A DNA stretch of 64,000 nt from Armigeres subalbatus (GCF_024139115.2 NC_085140.1:232440371-232504370); one strand, 5' to 3'. Positions 33,200 to 44,121 are shown, counted from the stretch's first letter. Notes: generated by a model from the sequence alone, not told the origin. Numbers and translations: made by a program.

Positions 33200-34430
33200 G
33201 CCGAAAAAGTTTGAATCACTTAAAGAACAATTCCCTCATTTTCCAAATTAGTAAATGTCAGGTGGATTTTGTTGGAATAAATATTGTTTTGGTTGACCGA
33301 GCATACTTTGTACACCAAGGGCACGTGTAAGTATGATGAAGAAGTCTCAACTCATATCTTTGGCGCATAACGGCACCCTCTACAGTACTTGTTTAATGTT
33401 TATTGCATGAAAAGCAACCAAATAATGCACTTTGTGATCGACAAAAATGAACTGCACAGAATGAACCAATCAACTGCGCATGTCTTTTGAACACCCCTCC
33501 TGGTGAACTTCGACCGAAAGCACCATACTTCGGTTATCAGCTGACGAGCTGGCATTTCAGAATCATGTGTTCTGTCGGTTTTATACAAAAGCGCTTGCAT
33601 TAGACTTCTTTCGCTCAGTCCTATCGCTAGGCTTCGTTCGGTTCAGTTCGAATAATGTGGCAAATTTTGCGCGATTCCCAGAATGTGCCCGCGCTCAATT
33701 GGTGAACATTCAGCTGGCGCTTGATTTACTGCTTCGGACCCAGTCGTGGCCCCTTCTTGGGTTACCTCCATTCATGCGATAGGGTCATAAACAATGAGTG
33801 GAGGCAGTATTGTGACGCGAACAAGGGCGGCATGATTTCACGTTTGTTTATTTTAACAGCTGGCGCTCGGTTGGGACCGTTCCCATCGATAGCATGAGCA
33901 GTCGACATACGCCCGACGAGATAACGTGCGACGGATTGTGGAATTGCGCCTAAAACGTGACCAGGTGGTGTGGGACTTCCAAATCTAATCGAAGAAAAAA
34001 AGCCAGTCAAACAATAACAAAGGGAAACTGGTGCAGCTTATTGAGTGACTTTGTTACCATAACCTCTATTTGGAATTCACCGAGCGGGGAAAAACCAACA
34101 GGGAAAGTGAGCCAAGAAAAATAAATTGACGCGTTCGTTATCAGGAAAATTGATTTCAGTGTGCGATTATGGTAATTTCCATAAGTTAGTGGTGGAAATT
34201 GAGGAAAGGAATTAATTATAATCGAATCAAAATAATGAATTTGTTTCTACCCTTCTAAGTGGGGGGGTTCGTCAAAAGGAAAAGAAATCAAACGGCTTCA
34301 TATCAGCCGTCGTCGCACAAAGTAGATGACGAATTTGCTAAGTGGATGAATGAATATCAATCGCTCGTCATCACCCTCTTCGGGAGGTCATTAGCTACGG
34401 AATAAGGGGTGCCATAGTCGTAGAGCTTAG
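33200..34430. other. Apparently unique DNA upstream of a candidate host 5' exon
   Basis: Composition is balanced from about 33540 to 34000 and no repeats are shared with the rest of the window. TCAGTC at 33615 and TCAGTT at 33643 match the arthropod initiator core, but such hexamers are frequent by chance and I see no TATA box at the right distance. The frames at 33567-33782 and 33762-34010 are unrecognised. Confidence 0.35.
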
Positions 34431-35126
34431 CGCCATCTAGATATAACACTGCCTTTCTAGAGCTTGGATTGCTGGAGCCGTTCCCGTCGTGCATGCATAA
34501 GAAGTGTGTTTGTGTATCATGTTTGGAGTGCGGGGATTCGGTCTACTTGTTGTGGCAACCGCCAACCCGAAGAAGATCCAACGAAGAGGGTAATAATGTA
34601 ATAAATTCTTGTGGAAAGTACAATTTCGTGACAATCGGCAATAAAAACATTTCAAACAAAGAAAACCAAAAGTGTAAAAACCGGTAGAACACAAGCGAAA
34701 GCAGAAAATAAAACGGAAAGGAAATATCTACGCCCCGCATTGCTCCCTTCTTGAATGGGAGCCGGAAGTACCTCCCCTGCTCTTTTCCTACAGACCAGAC
34801 GGTGTCGGCCTCAGCCGCACGCCAGTTACCGTCTCGTGGAGTGTGAGAGAGAAATATTTATTATGCAAGGATAAAGTGAAGTGAGAAAATCCAAAGTGTT
34901 TTATTTTTCCTGCACTCGTTCACACTCTCGGTCTGAATCCTGGCACTGGGTCTGTTTTACTTCGTCTTGGATTGGTGCACTGAAATCGTGAAACATTTGT
35001 TCGCTGCATACACACACAATATGGATAGTACCGGCGCTTATCCTTCGCTGTGGCGCAACCATCATCGGGTGCAATACCATCGCCATCATCGCCATCATTA
35101 GGGGATCCGCCAACACTACTCACCAG
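34431..35126 (+). other. Candidate 5'UTR exon of a host gene, ending at a consensus donor
   Basis: It is unique within the window, purine-rich in the middle (about 34600-34730) and ends CAACACTACTCACCAG with GTTAGT as intron start (GT at 35127-35128), a good 5' splice site. The only framed start close to the end is a 26-codon upstream ORF at 35021-35101. The left boundary is not determined; a promoter could lie anywhere between 33600 and 34900. The host gene is unknown. Repeat or pseudo-exon explanations remain possible. Confidence 0.35.
35021..35101 (+). CDS. Short upstream ORF, 26 codons, His-rich end
   Basis: ATG at 35021 with A at -3. The peptide is MDSTGAYPSLWRNHH followed by a His/Arg-rich end (YHRHHRHH) and TAG at 35099-35101, 25 bp before the putative splice donor. 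It would act, if real, as a translated leader element. No homology is claimed. Confidence 0.25.
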   Translation: MDSTGAYPSLWRNHHRVQYHRHHRHH

Positions 35127-35294
35127 GTTAGTTTTCAGCGTGCAAATAGGATCCTTGAACTGAATCAACTGAACTTTTGCTCGATAGGGTGTTCAAATGT
35201 TATGCTCTGTGCCGAATTCTGGACACATCAATTTTGAATGCAAGGTGGGTCAAATAATAGGCGAATTTACCTTTGCGGGTCTTATTATTTATAC

Positions 35295-35712
35295 CAGTAC
35301 TGAAATTTCTCATTTTCAATGAGAGATATCACGCGATGTTTACATATTGGCCCCTTTCAATATCTATAGAAACGCGAAAGATGAATGGCATGCTACAAAA
35401 ATCTCAAAAAATATTTGTCCCGTGACAGGGCATGAAATTGTGAAATATCTACTTTATTTTTGTGTTTATTACCACTTTCAACCCGGTGAATTAAAGGAAT
35501 ATGATTAATTTATCGACTAGTCACTATTCTCTGCATATATCTATTAAAATAACTTAGAAAATTAAATTTTAAAATAAAGCGCAACATCCTTTCATGACTG
35601 CCTTTCATGCGAAATTGATCAAAGAACCCACGATTCTTTCATTTGGTCGCCTGAAATAGAAAAAGACGCTTTGCTCTCTGTCTTATGACGATCACGACTT
35701 ATTCCAGTGCTG
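35295..35712. mobile_element. 418-bp hAT-type MITE, 8-bp target duplication ATTTATAC
   Basis: The ends are CAGTACTGAAAT...CCAGTGCTG. ATTTATAC lies at 35287-35294 and 35713-35720. Subterminal blocks (CTCATTTTCAATGAGAGATA, CACGCGATGTTTACAT) match the inverse of 17955-17890, and the other end matches 17542 onward (GCGACCAAATGAAA, GCAGTCATGA). It is the same family as the MITE at 17542-17955, lying in opposite orientation. Confidence 0.9.
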
Positions 35713-35720
35713 ATTTATAC

Positions 35721-36360
35721 ACATTCAACATACAATTCCCGTTGTGTTTTGATTTTGATTTTACATGAGCTGCATATGATCAGCTACGTCATAAGATTGT
35801 GAATCAAAAGCTGCACTGATTGACAAGATGTATGTGTGCGAATGTGCATGCGGATCGATAGAGAAGATTTGTACTGCCGTTATTGGTTATTATTAGACGG
35901 TATGTTGAAGATAAGCCTATGACCCTCCATCAGGAACGCTTTGTTACCCGTGAGAAAGCTTGGGTGGTGCGTAACTCCAAAACTAATTTCCTTATCTAAT
36001 AAGGGAAAGGTTATTCTGTCGGATACATACCGTAGTTTTCTCAGACAATGCTTGTCTTAAAAATTCGCTATCCAATGTTAGTTTACAAAAAAAGTTATGC
36101 CCAAATTGCAAATCGGTCCCAAACTATGTATTCGTATGATACCTACAGACAGAAGAATAGAAAAAGCGAATATAACCCCGATTATTTCTAGCTATTATGA
36201 ACTACCTGTAGGATTCAACTCACGTCAATCATAAAGATAGAGTTTCTTAAAAACCTCACACTGCACCCTGGCGGATCCCAAAACGAATCGATTAGCGAAA
36301 AATCTTGAAAATTGGTCAACCCGTTCATGAGTTAAATCGTCAGGAGGGACACCTAAACTC
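35721..36360. other. Nothing recognised
   Basis: AT-rich spacer without supported coding sequence or repeats. Confidence 0.5.
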
Positions 36361-36361
36361 A

Positions 36362-37510
36362 TTTTCATTTCATTTATTCAGACTAAGGCCGAAGTGGCCT
36401 GTGCGGTATATAAGAGTCTTCTCCATTCGGCTCGGTCCATGGCTACACGTCGCCAACCACGCAGTCTACGCAGTCCGCAAGTCATCTTCCACCTGATCGA
36501 TCCACCTTCCCCGCTGCGCACCTCGCCTTCTTGTGTCCGTCGGATCGTTGTCGAGAACCATTTTCACCGGGTTACTGTCCGAAATTCTGGCTACATGCCC
36601 GGCCCACCGCAGTCGTCCGATTTTCGTGGTGTGAACGATGGATGGTTCTCCCAACAGCTGATGCAACTCGTGGTTATTTCGCCTCCACCACGTACCGTCC
36701 GCCATCTGAACCCCACCATAGTACGCAGCACTTTCCTTTCGAAATCTCCAAGTGCACGTTGGTCCTCCACGAGCATCGTCCAGGTATCGTGTCCGTAGCG
36801 GACTACCGGTCTAATGAGCGTTTTGTTGATTGTCAGTTTGGTACGGCGGCGAACTCTATTCGATCGGAGCGTCTTGCGGAGTCCAAAGTATGTACGATTT
36901 CCAGCCACTATACGTCTCCGAATTTCTCTGCTGGTATCATTTTCGGCAGTCACCAGTGAGCCCAAGTACACAAATTCTCACCACCGATGCAAACTCGCGG
37001 TGGGTGGCTCACATTGTCTACTCTTGAACCTCTTCCTATCATGTACTTCGTCTTCGACGTGTTGATGACTAGTCCAATCCGCTTGGCTTCCCTCTTCAGT
37101 CTGATGTAGACTTCCTCCATCTTCTCAAAGTTACGTGCTATAATATCTATGTTGTCGGCGAAGCCAAATAGCTGGAGGGACTTATTGAAAATTGTACCAC
37201 TCGTGTTAATCCCTGCTCTTCGTATTACCCCTTCCAAAGCGATGTTGAATAGCAGACACGAAAGACCATCACCTTGCCGTAACCCTCTGCGGGTTTCGAA
37301 GGGACTCGAGAATGCCCCTGAAACTCGAACTGCGCACATCACCCGATCCATCGTCGCTTTGATCAACCGTGTCAGTTTATCCGGAAAACCGTGTTCGTGC
37401 ATTAGCTGCCATAGCTGGTCGCGATCGATTGTATCGTATGCGGCTTTGAAGTCGATGAATAGATGATGTGTGGGCACGTTGTATTCGCGGCATTTCTGCA
37501 GTACCTGGCG
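36362..37510 (-). mobile_element. RTE-clade element family 2, 5'-truncated
   Basis: It is read from about 37510 to 36362. It starts in the RT domain just before FIDFKAAYD and ends in AATAAATGAAATGAAAATGA. Protein order and motifs follow RTE family 1 but DNA similarity is low, so it is a separate family. A 3'-end scrap of the same family is at 28036-28165. The sequence left of the tail gives no clear target duplication. Confidence 0.8.
36400..37510 (-). pseudogene. RTE reverse transcriptase C-terminal half, inactive
   Basis: Pieces in order: FAIRQVLQKCREYNVPTHHL, FIDFKAAYDTIDRDQLW with the first catalytic aspartate, GLRQGDGLSCLLFNIALEGV, then LFGFADNIDIIARNF. The active site is FADN in place of FADD, which would abolish polymerisation. 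A frame change at about 36965 leads to MYLGSLVTAENDTSREIRRR and YGHDTWTMLVEDQ. Another near 36690-36710 leads to RWAGHVARISDSNP and RRGAQRGRWIDQVEDDLR. The N-terminal endonuclease is absent. Confidence 0.85.
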
Positions 37511-37614
37511 AATGGCAAACTCATTTTGGTTCATATATAAGATTTCGTTTACAGTATCAAGTAACTGAACAAACCTCATACGTATCGTACCAATGATGTC
37601 AACCCGTAAACTTT

Positions 37615-38520
37615 GTATACGTATTAGAGTGGGGCGCAGTTGTATGGAAAAACGCAAACTTCGTCCGATCAAGTGAGATCAAGGTTTTTCTGAATCGTTT
37701 TGGGACCCCAATCAACTGTGTAAAATATGGGCTCGATTGGTTGCAACATCGCATGCCGCATCGCGTTTTAAATTTATATGGAGATTAGTATGGGAAAACT
37801 TATTTTTTTACATTTCTGCTCTTAGCGGCTTCAATTTATCATCAATCACGTGACTCAATACGTTAGCATCTAGTCTGGAAGATGCTGAAAGACTTTGCCG
37901 AAGAAGGTACGTAGCTGGAAGGTCTACAAAAAATGTTATTACGTTTCGAAAATTGATTGTGTAAACCATATGCAAGAAATAAATGTTTCTGCCAGCACTA
38001 CCGGTCAACCTATGGTTCTCGAAGGGCAAAACCCATCTTCCTTCTCGTCGGATTTTTTTCTTTGTCAAATGATTCCGGATAGCTCCCATTAGCTCTAAAG
38101 CCCTATAAGATCAATTATTTTGAAATAACACTCAATTAAATTATTGGTCTACGTAGTACGGCAGTGCTGGCAGAATAAACGATTTTTTGCATATGGTTTG
38201 AACACTCAATGTTCTAAGCGTTATAACTTTTTTCGTGGACGTTCCGGCAACGTGCCTTCTTCAGCAAAGTTTTTCGGCATCCTTTGAGTTATACTTTAAC
38301 GCAATGTGCCACTTGGTTTACGATGAACTGAAGTCTTTAGTAGTAGAAATGCAAAAATATTCGTTCTCCCATACTAATTTCCATACAAACTTCAAACGCG
38401 ATGCGGAAAGCGAGGAAGCAACCAATCGGTCCCAAATTCTGCACAATTGTTCAGGACCCAGAATGGCTTCGAAAAACCATTGATTTGAAAAAATGACCAT
38501 GACGCCCCACTCTAATACGT
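37615..38520. mobile_element. 0.9-kb element made of long inverted arms, GAGTGGGGCGC tips
   Basis: The tips TATACGTATTAGAGTGGGG (37616) and CCCCACTCTAATACGTATA (38522) are inverse. Behind them the arms keep pairing for about 380 bp with mismatches: GCTCGATTGGTTGC pairs with the inverse of GCAACCAATCGGTCCC, AGATTAGTATGGG with CCCATACTAATTT, and the arms end at TGCCAGCACTACCG and CGGCAGTGCTGGCA. The middle spacer is about 180 bp. A decayed relative is at 26494-27595. No transposase frame. Resembles foldback or long-TIR MITEs. Confidence 0.8.
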
Positions 38521-38571
38521 ATAGTGAAAGTGGACTTTGACTGTGAAGTTGTTACTTAATTTTCAAATTGG

Positions 38572-38725
38572 CTTTCAGTCACTGGTAATAGCGATGACAG
38601 TTTTACTTCATCGCCGACGTTTCGGTCCGGAAACGGGATCCTCGTGCCCTGAAAAAGATTCCATCCCCGGATCGAAACGTCGGCAATGAAGTAAAACTGT
38701 CAACGCAATTACCCGTGACTGAAAG
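38572..38725. repeat. Short foldback with 59-bp arms
   Basis: CTTTCAGTCAC...GACGTTTCGGTCCGG at 38572-38630 and its inverse CCGGATCGAAACGTC...GTGACTGAAAG at 38667-38725 differ at about five positions, with a 36-bp spacer. CGTATAGTGAAA lies immediately after the right arm (38726-38737) and also at 38518-38529, where it overlaps the end of the previous element. Confidence 0.85.
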
Positions 38726-38737
38726 CGTATAGTGAAA

Positions 38738-39679
38738 TGCCCCCAAAATGTCACGTGCCATTTGATATATCATGGCACTTTTACTCTCGCGCCTCAAATT
38801 ACAGATTTGATCCTGTCGTACAATATTATAGAAACAAGCTTATCACACCTCATGAACTCATATCTTGCAGCTGAAAAAATATCTATTAATAATTATACAA
38901 ACGAATGTCAATGGCTTTTTAAAACACTCCACAGGGCATCTTTTATTCATTACTATTGACAGACTTTTATTTTCAAACCGTGTCCATTTGTTGGAATAGA
39001 AATTTAGTCATACTGATTTTCAAAAAAAAAAATGGTTTACCAGATCCTAGAGAACGTTTTCCACATTATTCATTTGAGCTAAGTAGAGGAGGTGTTTTAG
39101 TAAGTGTAGGCTTTGTTGGAGTTGGAATTGGGGTGGATCAATTTGAATGTTCGATTATCACTATTTTTATGATTTGGCTAAATACTTATAGTGCTTTGGA
39201 GATGCAGATTTGTTTGCCTATAGCGCATAAATTAGGATATTGTTATGCCATTTGATTGTAGTATTTATTATTCGGTTACTATATCGGTTTGATCACTTAA
39301 CGCTCCATAGATGCGCCTTCTTTTTACTTGGCTGCCTCCTTATCTATATTTTTCTTCAAATGTTTCTTGAAGTCCAGAATGTTGCCTCAAGACCCATTGT
39401 TCTCAAGACCCATTGTATTGTTTGTTTGAGACTTTATTTAAAGACCCATTGTAGCGTTCCACTCAATGTATCACCCACCAACGTATTATACAAGCTCTAA
39501 TAAAAGCTAATCAGCCCTAGGAGCCTTGTTATTTTTCTATCGACTCCTCCTAATGCTCCAGGTCATTATTCCTAGAAATCCTGTAGGAGAAGAGGATCGG
39601 CTGTGAGCACTTATTTTTTGACAGAAAGCAGATTCTGTCATTCTGAAAACTGTCATTTGTTTGCTATAGTAACATTGCA
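38738..39679. other. Nothing recognised
   Basis: Frames at 38956-39255 and 39240-39500 are AT-driven, with no protein family recognised. At 39375-39460 the phrase AAGACCCATTGT is repeated three times, a small local duplication. Confidence 0.45.
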
Positions 39680-40310
39680 TGGCGAATACTGGGTAATGTG
39701 TAACGTTGGTATTTCGCGTACTTGAAGGAATAACATAGATCCCATTTTGCGGCCCTTAGCCGCTTACCCAGCAATTGCTATCCCTGCCTCCCTATGGTGC
39801 CAGCCAGAGTACAAGAAATCATAGAAATGATCGGGTAATTAACTGCGATGGGAGCTATGGTCGTTTGCTGGCAGAGAAGCGGGTTGATTTGCTCCTCTCC
39901 GGAGGTGCAAATCTGATCGAGCATCTGTTCTCCATGTTAGGAGCGGCTCATAACCGCGTATGTTCCCCATGTTAGGATGATCATCGTCCGAATGCCAGCG
40001 CGGGACTCTAAGCATTAAGCAATACTGTGCACGATTGTCCACCGGATATTAAGGGGGTCGGTATCAGGCGCTGCAAGTCAACCTTAAAAAACTAAGCAAG
40101 AAACAATTATCGTTAACCACAGCGACCAAAAGGAACTAGCGATTGAAAGCTTGGTTCTTGGAACTGCAAATCTCTTAACTTCATCGGGAACTCACGCATA
40201 CTCGCCGGTGTGATACGGTTGTACGGTTGCATCACTGCAGACAAAACCGCGAATCGTCCACGTTCTGATTGATAGAGGCACTTCTTCGACATTATCGATT
40301 GATCACCGGT
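39680..40310 (+). pseudogene. RTE family 1, third copy: decayed leader and endonuclease fragments
   Basis: GGCGAATACTGGGTAATG, CGCGTACTTGAAGGAATAAC and TTGCTCCTCTCCGGAGGTGC follow the leader of the copies at 21.9 and 29.8 kb. AGCTTGGTTCTTGGAACTGC matches the GSWNC start of the endonuclease. After about 40200 it jumps to CATCACTGCAGACAAAACCG, CGTTCTGATTGATAG (the HVLID block). Many indels and an internal deletion make it non-coding. It is older than the other two copies, judging by divergence. Confidence 0.75.
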
Positions 40311-40479
40311 AAAAGATTCTTAGCCGATGAGGCGTCTGTAGGTAGGCTAGGTGTATAGTACTCACGTTTGTGTACTTACATTTTCACGACAGGCCCGGGA
40401 CCGGGAAATTTTGAAACCTCTAGTTTAGCTTGAGCGAGAAGCAAGTGCGCGTCGTGAAACGTTAAATAAAAGTATGCTA

Positions 40480-40810
40480 TATGTGCAATAAACTCTCTCA
40501 CTCACTTATGTATCCTGAGCACTCTAGGAGTACATAGGGCCGTCGTAAAAGATCTCCATCCTGGGTGGCTGCTCACTTTAGCCTTGACCTGGGCCCAACT
40601 CAGATTCCTGTCGACCCTTTATTTCCTTGTTGAGGCTACGCCGCCACGAGCCCTTGCTGCGATGTCCTGCTGAATTCCAGTCCAGCGCTTGCTTACCGAT
40701 TTCGTTTCCGCTCTTTCGTAACACACCACCATTTACGTTCTCGAATTTCTGTCGCTATCGGTTTTTGATGTTATCGTCGATGGAGCTCTGCAATCTACTA
40801 CTTAGTGGAA
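40480..40810 (-). pseudogene. C-terminal fragment of RTE family 3
   Basis: On the minus strand, ATAGCGACAGAAATTCGAGA, GAGCGGAAACGAAATCGGTA and GCGCTGGACTGGAATTCAGC match 47820-47930 (ATAGCAACAGAAATTCGGGA and so on; protein PIATEIRDRKW, RRSGNEICKQALDWNPAGH). Later pieces such as CAGGATGGAGATC match GWREG. Frames are broken. Confidence 0.7.
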
Positions 40811-40989
40811 TTCATTTCAATTTGTATCCTTTTTGAACTATTTTAGGTCTAGAACAGGAGAAATCTTAGAATTAGTAGCGTATCAATGGCAAAACCTTGA
40901 TTATTTTTAGTGATTAAGAAAATTATTGTGAGCTTTTAAGTGGAATGTCTTCAGTTGTCATAAGACGAGTTTGTGCCTTCCCATTTAAT

Positions 40990-41055
40990 TCCACCACTTG
41001 ATTGTATCTTGACAGATACGTATTTCGACCTCAACAGTAAGGTCGTCTTCAGTTT
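40990..41055. repeat. Short block next to the Jockey truncation point
   Basis: GACAGATACGTATTTCGACC, CTCAACAGTAAGGTCG and TCTTCAGTTTCTCGTACTTG form a distinct block ending at CGACTCGAAG, where the Jockey homology begins. It may be the end of another repeat. No inverted partner was found nearby. Confidence 0.3.
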
Positions 41056-41089
41056 CTCGTACTTGACTCGACTCGAAGATCGTTCGTCA

Positions 41090-41830
41090 CGACAAGGCGA
41101 GGAGATATCGCGACCTGCTTTACCTAGTTCATCTGGAGCACGGCTCCACCACATGGAAGGACTTGAAGCTGGTCGGAGTTATAAATTACACCGTCGTTTA
41201 CTGGGAGCGATATCGGCCCGTGGATCGCGACGTCACATAGTGCACCGACTGCTTCAACTTTGGGCACGGCATCAGGAGCTGCCGCATGAAGCTGCGCTGC
41301 AACAAGTGTGGCGAACCCCATCCGACCGATGAGTGCGACAAGATGAAGGTGGCCGACTGTGCCATCGGTGGCGACAAACAACGGGCCACCATAAAGGGCT
41401 GCCCAAAGCGAGTGGAGTTCCTGGAAATCCGGAAGAAGGCTTCCACCAGGATCCTGACGAAGAAGAACCATGTTCATACACTCAACGAGGTGAACTATCC
41501 GGCCATGGTGGCTCCCCGACGAGCGATTCCAATCCCTCCACCTTTACAATCGTACAAGTGACTGGAAGCAGCTGCCGCGTCGGTTCAAGCTCCACCACCG
41601 CCGGCTCCATCCTCCAGCGAATGGCCCCCGCTCTCTCCTCCTGGATTCCGTCGGCAGTCGGAGAACGACAATGTTCCACCGGAAGAAACTGCTCCGCTCT
41701 ACACCCCGGAGCAACTGATGCCGATGTTCGCGCAGCTCGCCATTCGGCTGCGCGGATGTAAAACCCGTTTCGACCAGGTATTCACTCTGGCTGCTAGAGT
41801 GGGTCTGGTCAAATGGAACGCTTGCACGCA
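41090..41830 (+). pseudogene. Jockey ORF1, C-terminal half
   Basis: WKDLKLVGVINYTVVYWERY leads into CTDCFNFGHGIRSC, CNKCGEPHPTDEC and a degraded third knuckle CAIGGDKQRATIKGC, where one Cys and the His are lost. A stop interrupts the segment before the first knuckle (VT-stop-CTDC). After a frame change come WPP.SPPGFRRQSEND and TPEQLMPMFAQLAIRLRGCK. The protein would be the RNA-binding partner of the element, but it is broken. Confidence 0.75.
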
Positions 41831-41874
41831 CAATCAAGAGCAAAACAATCGAGCTAAAGGATTTCCTTAAGGAG

Positions 41875-42330
41875 GCGTGGCGTTCATCACCGAAATGCAC
41901 CTGAAACCGGAGGTGAACGTCAAGATCCCGGACTTTCGCATCATGTGATTGGACCGGCCGTCCAGGGGAGGTGATGTGGCCATCGCACTTCGACATAACA
42001 TCAATTGTCGCCTGCTGCCAAGCTTCCAGCTCGATGTCATCGAGGCCATCGGTGTCGAAGTTACCACTTCAGTCGGCACAATCACGCTCATCACGGCGTA
42101 CTGTCCAACAATCGCGACAATCAAAACGGTGCCACTTCACGATCCCCGAGCCCGGATTTCCGCACTCGGCTGAGTCGCTCCGGAGTCCATGCAACATTAA
42201 ACCTGTGCATAACCAACATGAACGATCACATCTCGCAGCCGATCGTGTACCAGGAGCTCAGCTCGGATCAGTATCCGGTGGTGGCGGAAGTGGGCTCCTC
42301 GGTTAATCGAGGAGTCCCGGCGTAGCTGCC
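41875..42330 (+). pseudogene. Jockey ORF2 endonuclease remnant
   Basis: GVAFITEMHLKPEVNVKIPD then a stop, then RPSRGGDVAIALRHNI, QLDVIEAIGVEVTTSVGTI and LITAYCPT match AP-type endonucleases of the Jockey clade. Further on, ATLNLCITNMNDHISQPI and LSSDQYPVVAEVG correspond to the end of the domain, with SDQYP in place of the usual SDH-P. The first 60 or so residues and several inner segments are missing. Confidence 0.7.
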
Positions 42331-42339
42331 ATTGAGTAG

Positions 42340-43620
42340 ACTGGGGTCGACAACATGGATTACCAGCGACATCCGGCCACACAGGATGAAATCGAGGAGC
42401 AGCTCCACTCCATCCAAGAGGCGATGTCCCATGTGTCAACTGCTCGACTGGTAAACAACACCCTTACCAATGATACATTCACCAATGATTTAATCCGTTT
42501 ACGAAATCTCAAGCCTGTCCTTAAGATACGATGCAATCGCTTCACAAAAATTATCCAGGTTATATATCTGACTGTGCAAAGCCGTTCTAGAAATGGACCA
42601 AAATTCCAAAATCAAAACCTCGGCTCATTCCACCTTTGATACCACTGGACAACAATGGTTCTAAGGATCGCTTGATGAATCCTGCAGAGAAGGTCGCCGA
42701 AATAGGTCGTCACTTTGTCAGCTTACACAATCTTAGGCAGAATATTGTCAATCCACGCGAAGCATCTGTTAATAAGCATGCTGACACTCTCGGCCTATAA
42801 AAAATCATCGAAAAACATGAATGCCTTAGGCTTCGACAGCAACCTGATCTCGAACTCAAACCTATGAGTGGTCCATTCTTCGAGCACCTATCGCTGATCT
42901 TTAATCAGTGTTTCCGTCGCAGCTACTTCTCATCGTCCTGGAAGTCATCCAAAGTCATCCCCATCCGGAAGCCTGGGAAGGATCCTTCCTATGTAAAAGT
43001 TCTCGCCACATCGACCCTCTCTCATGGTTATCCATGCTGTTTGAAAAAGCGATTCACAGCCGGTTACTTGAGTCTGCCGAGCACCACAACATCTTGCTCG
43101 AGGAACAGTTTGATTTCCGACGCGGTCGATCATCCGTACACCAGCTGACCCGAGTTACCAAAGTCCTCAGTCGAAACAAAGCCTCTCTCTAAAACATCCG
43201 CCATGGACTTACTCGATGTCGAGAAGGCATTAGACAATGTATGGCATGATGGCTTGGTGTACAAATTACAACGCTACAATCTTCCCTGCTACCTGGTGAA
43301 AATCATCAAAAATTACCTGTCGGCTAAGGCATTCTGGGTCTCAATCGGCGAAGCGAGTTCCAATCCGCACAACATCGTCACAGGCGTCCTTCAGGGCAGT
43401 ATTTTCAGACCCCTGTTGTTTAACCTATTCACCTCCGACATGCCAGGACCTCCAAAAGGCTGCGTTTTGTCTCTGTTTGCAGATGACACCTCCATCGTCT
43501 ACAATGGTAGAGTGATCAGAGCGCTAGTGTCTGGATGCCCTGACAAAGTACCTCACCAGTTGAAAGATCTGTATCAACTCGGGGAAGACACAGATCATCA
43601 TTTTCCCCTACTTTAAAACC
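42340..43620 (+). pseudogene. Jockey ORF2 linker and reverse transcriptase
   Basis: The linker region 42340-42850 is broken. RT begins with SSWKSSKVIPIRKPGKDPSY. A different frame shows MLFEKAIHSRLLESAEHHNI and EEQFDFRRGRSSVHQLTRV. A third frame from 43205 reads LDVEKALDNVWHDGLVYKL (catalytic D at LDVEKA), GVLQGSIFRPLLFNLFTSDM and the intact active site LFADDTSIV. It ends at 43616. Three frames within 800 bp mean several indels. Confidence 0.75.
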
Positions 43621-43739
43621 CCTAAACATGTTCCGCCTGGAAACTGTAAAATCGTCCTCAATCGCACGGTTGGGGAATGGGCCAATAAGGCCGAACACCT
43701 TGGCTTGACCTTCGACAGCAAGCTTATTTTTCCAGCAAA

Positions 43740-44023
43740 AGGTTGACAAGACGGTGACGAAGTATAACGTCTTGTTGAAACTTCTGTATTCTCTGATCAA
43801 CCGTCGGTCGTCATTGTTCCTGAAAAATAGGCTTGCTGTCTACAAGCAAATCATCCTCTCCATGATCGAATACAGCTTGCCGGTCTGGGAGAGCTGCGCC
43901 AAAACTCATCATCTGGAACTCCAACGAGTGCAAAACAAGTTCCTGAGGACGATCCTCAACACTACTCCCAGGACACGAAATTCTGAGGTCCACCGCCTGG
44001 CTGGTATCAAAACACTTTGGTGA
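43740..44023 (+). pseudogene. Jockey ORF2 C-terminus
   Basis: YNVLLKLLYSLINRRSSL, VYKQIILSMIEYSLPVWESC, LQRVQNKFLRTILNTTPRTR and EVHRLAGIKTL match the C-terminal region of Jockey-type RT proteins in order. The frame is open for 89 codons and ends at 44023. Confidence 0.75.
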
Positions 44024-44121
44024 GTGTAAAGATCGGTTTAGGACCCGTTGCTTAGCTGCGGATCAGGCTGCTATTAGGGCGCTAATTCAAATCTAGGTTA
44101 TCAAATTAGTGTATACATATA

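Larger units (their letters stand above)
41042..44030 (+). mobile_element. Jockey-clade retrotransposon, second copy, 5'-truncated and decayed
   Basis: It runs from the middle of ORF1 through endonuclease and RT to the RT C-terminus. It belongs to the same family as the element at 1108-2520 (shared zinc knuckle MK.RCNKCGEPHPTDECDK and proline-rich tail). Frames break at least six times. The 3' tail is not clear after 44030, and the sequence runs into a MITE at 44122. Confidence 0.8.

Noticed and set aside
36394..36798. 134-codon plus-strand frame
   Set aside because: Antisense to the RTE family 2 C-terminus.
39240..39500. Possible membrane protein frame
   Set aside because: Hydrophobicity follows from T-rich codons; the frame includes a local triple repeat and has no motif.
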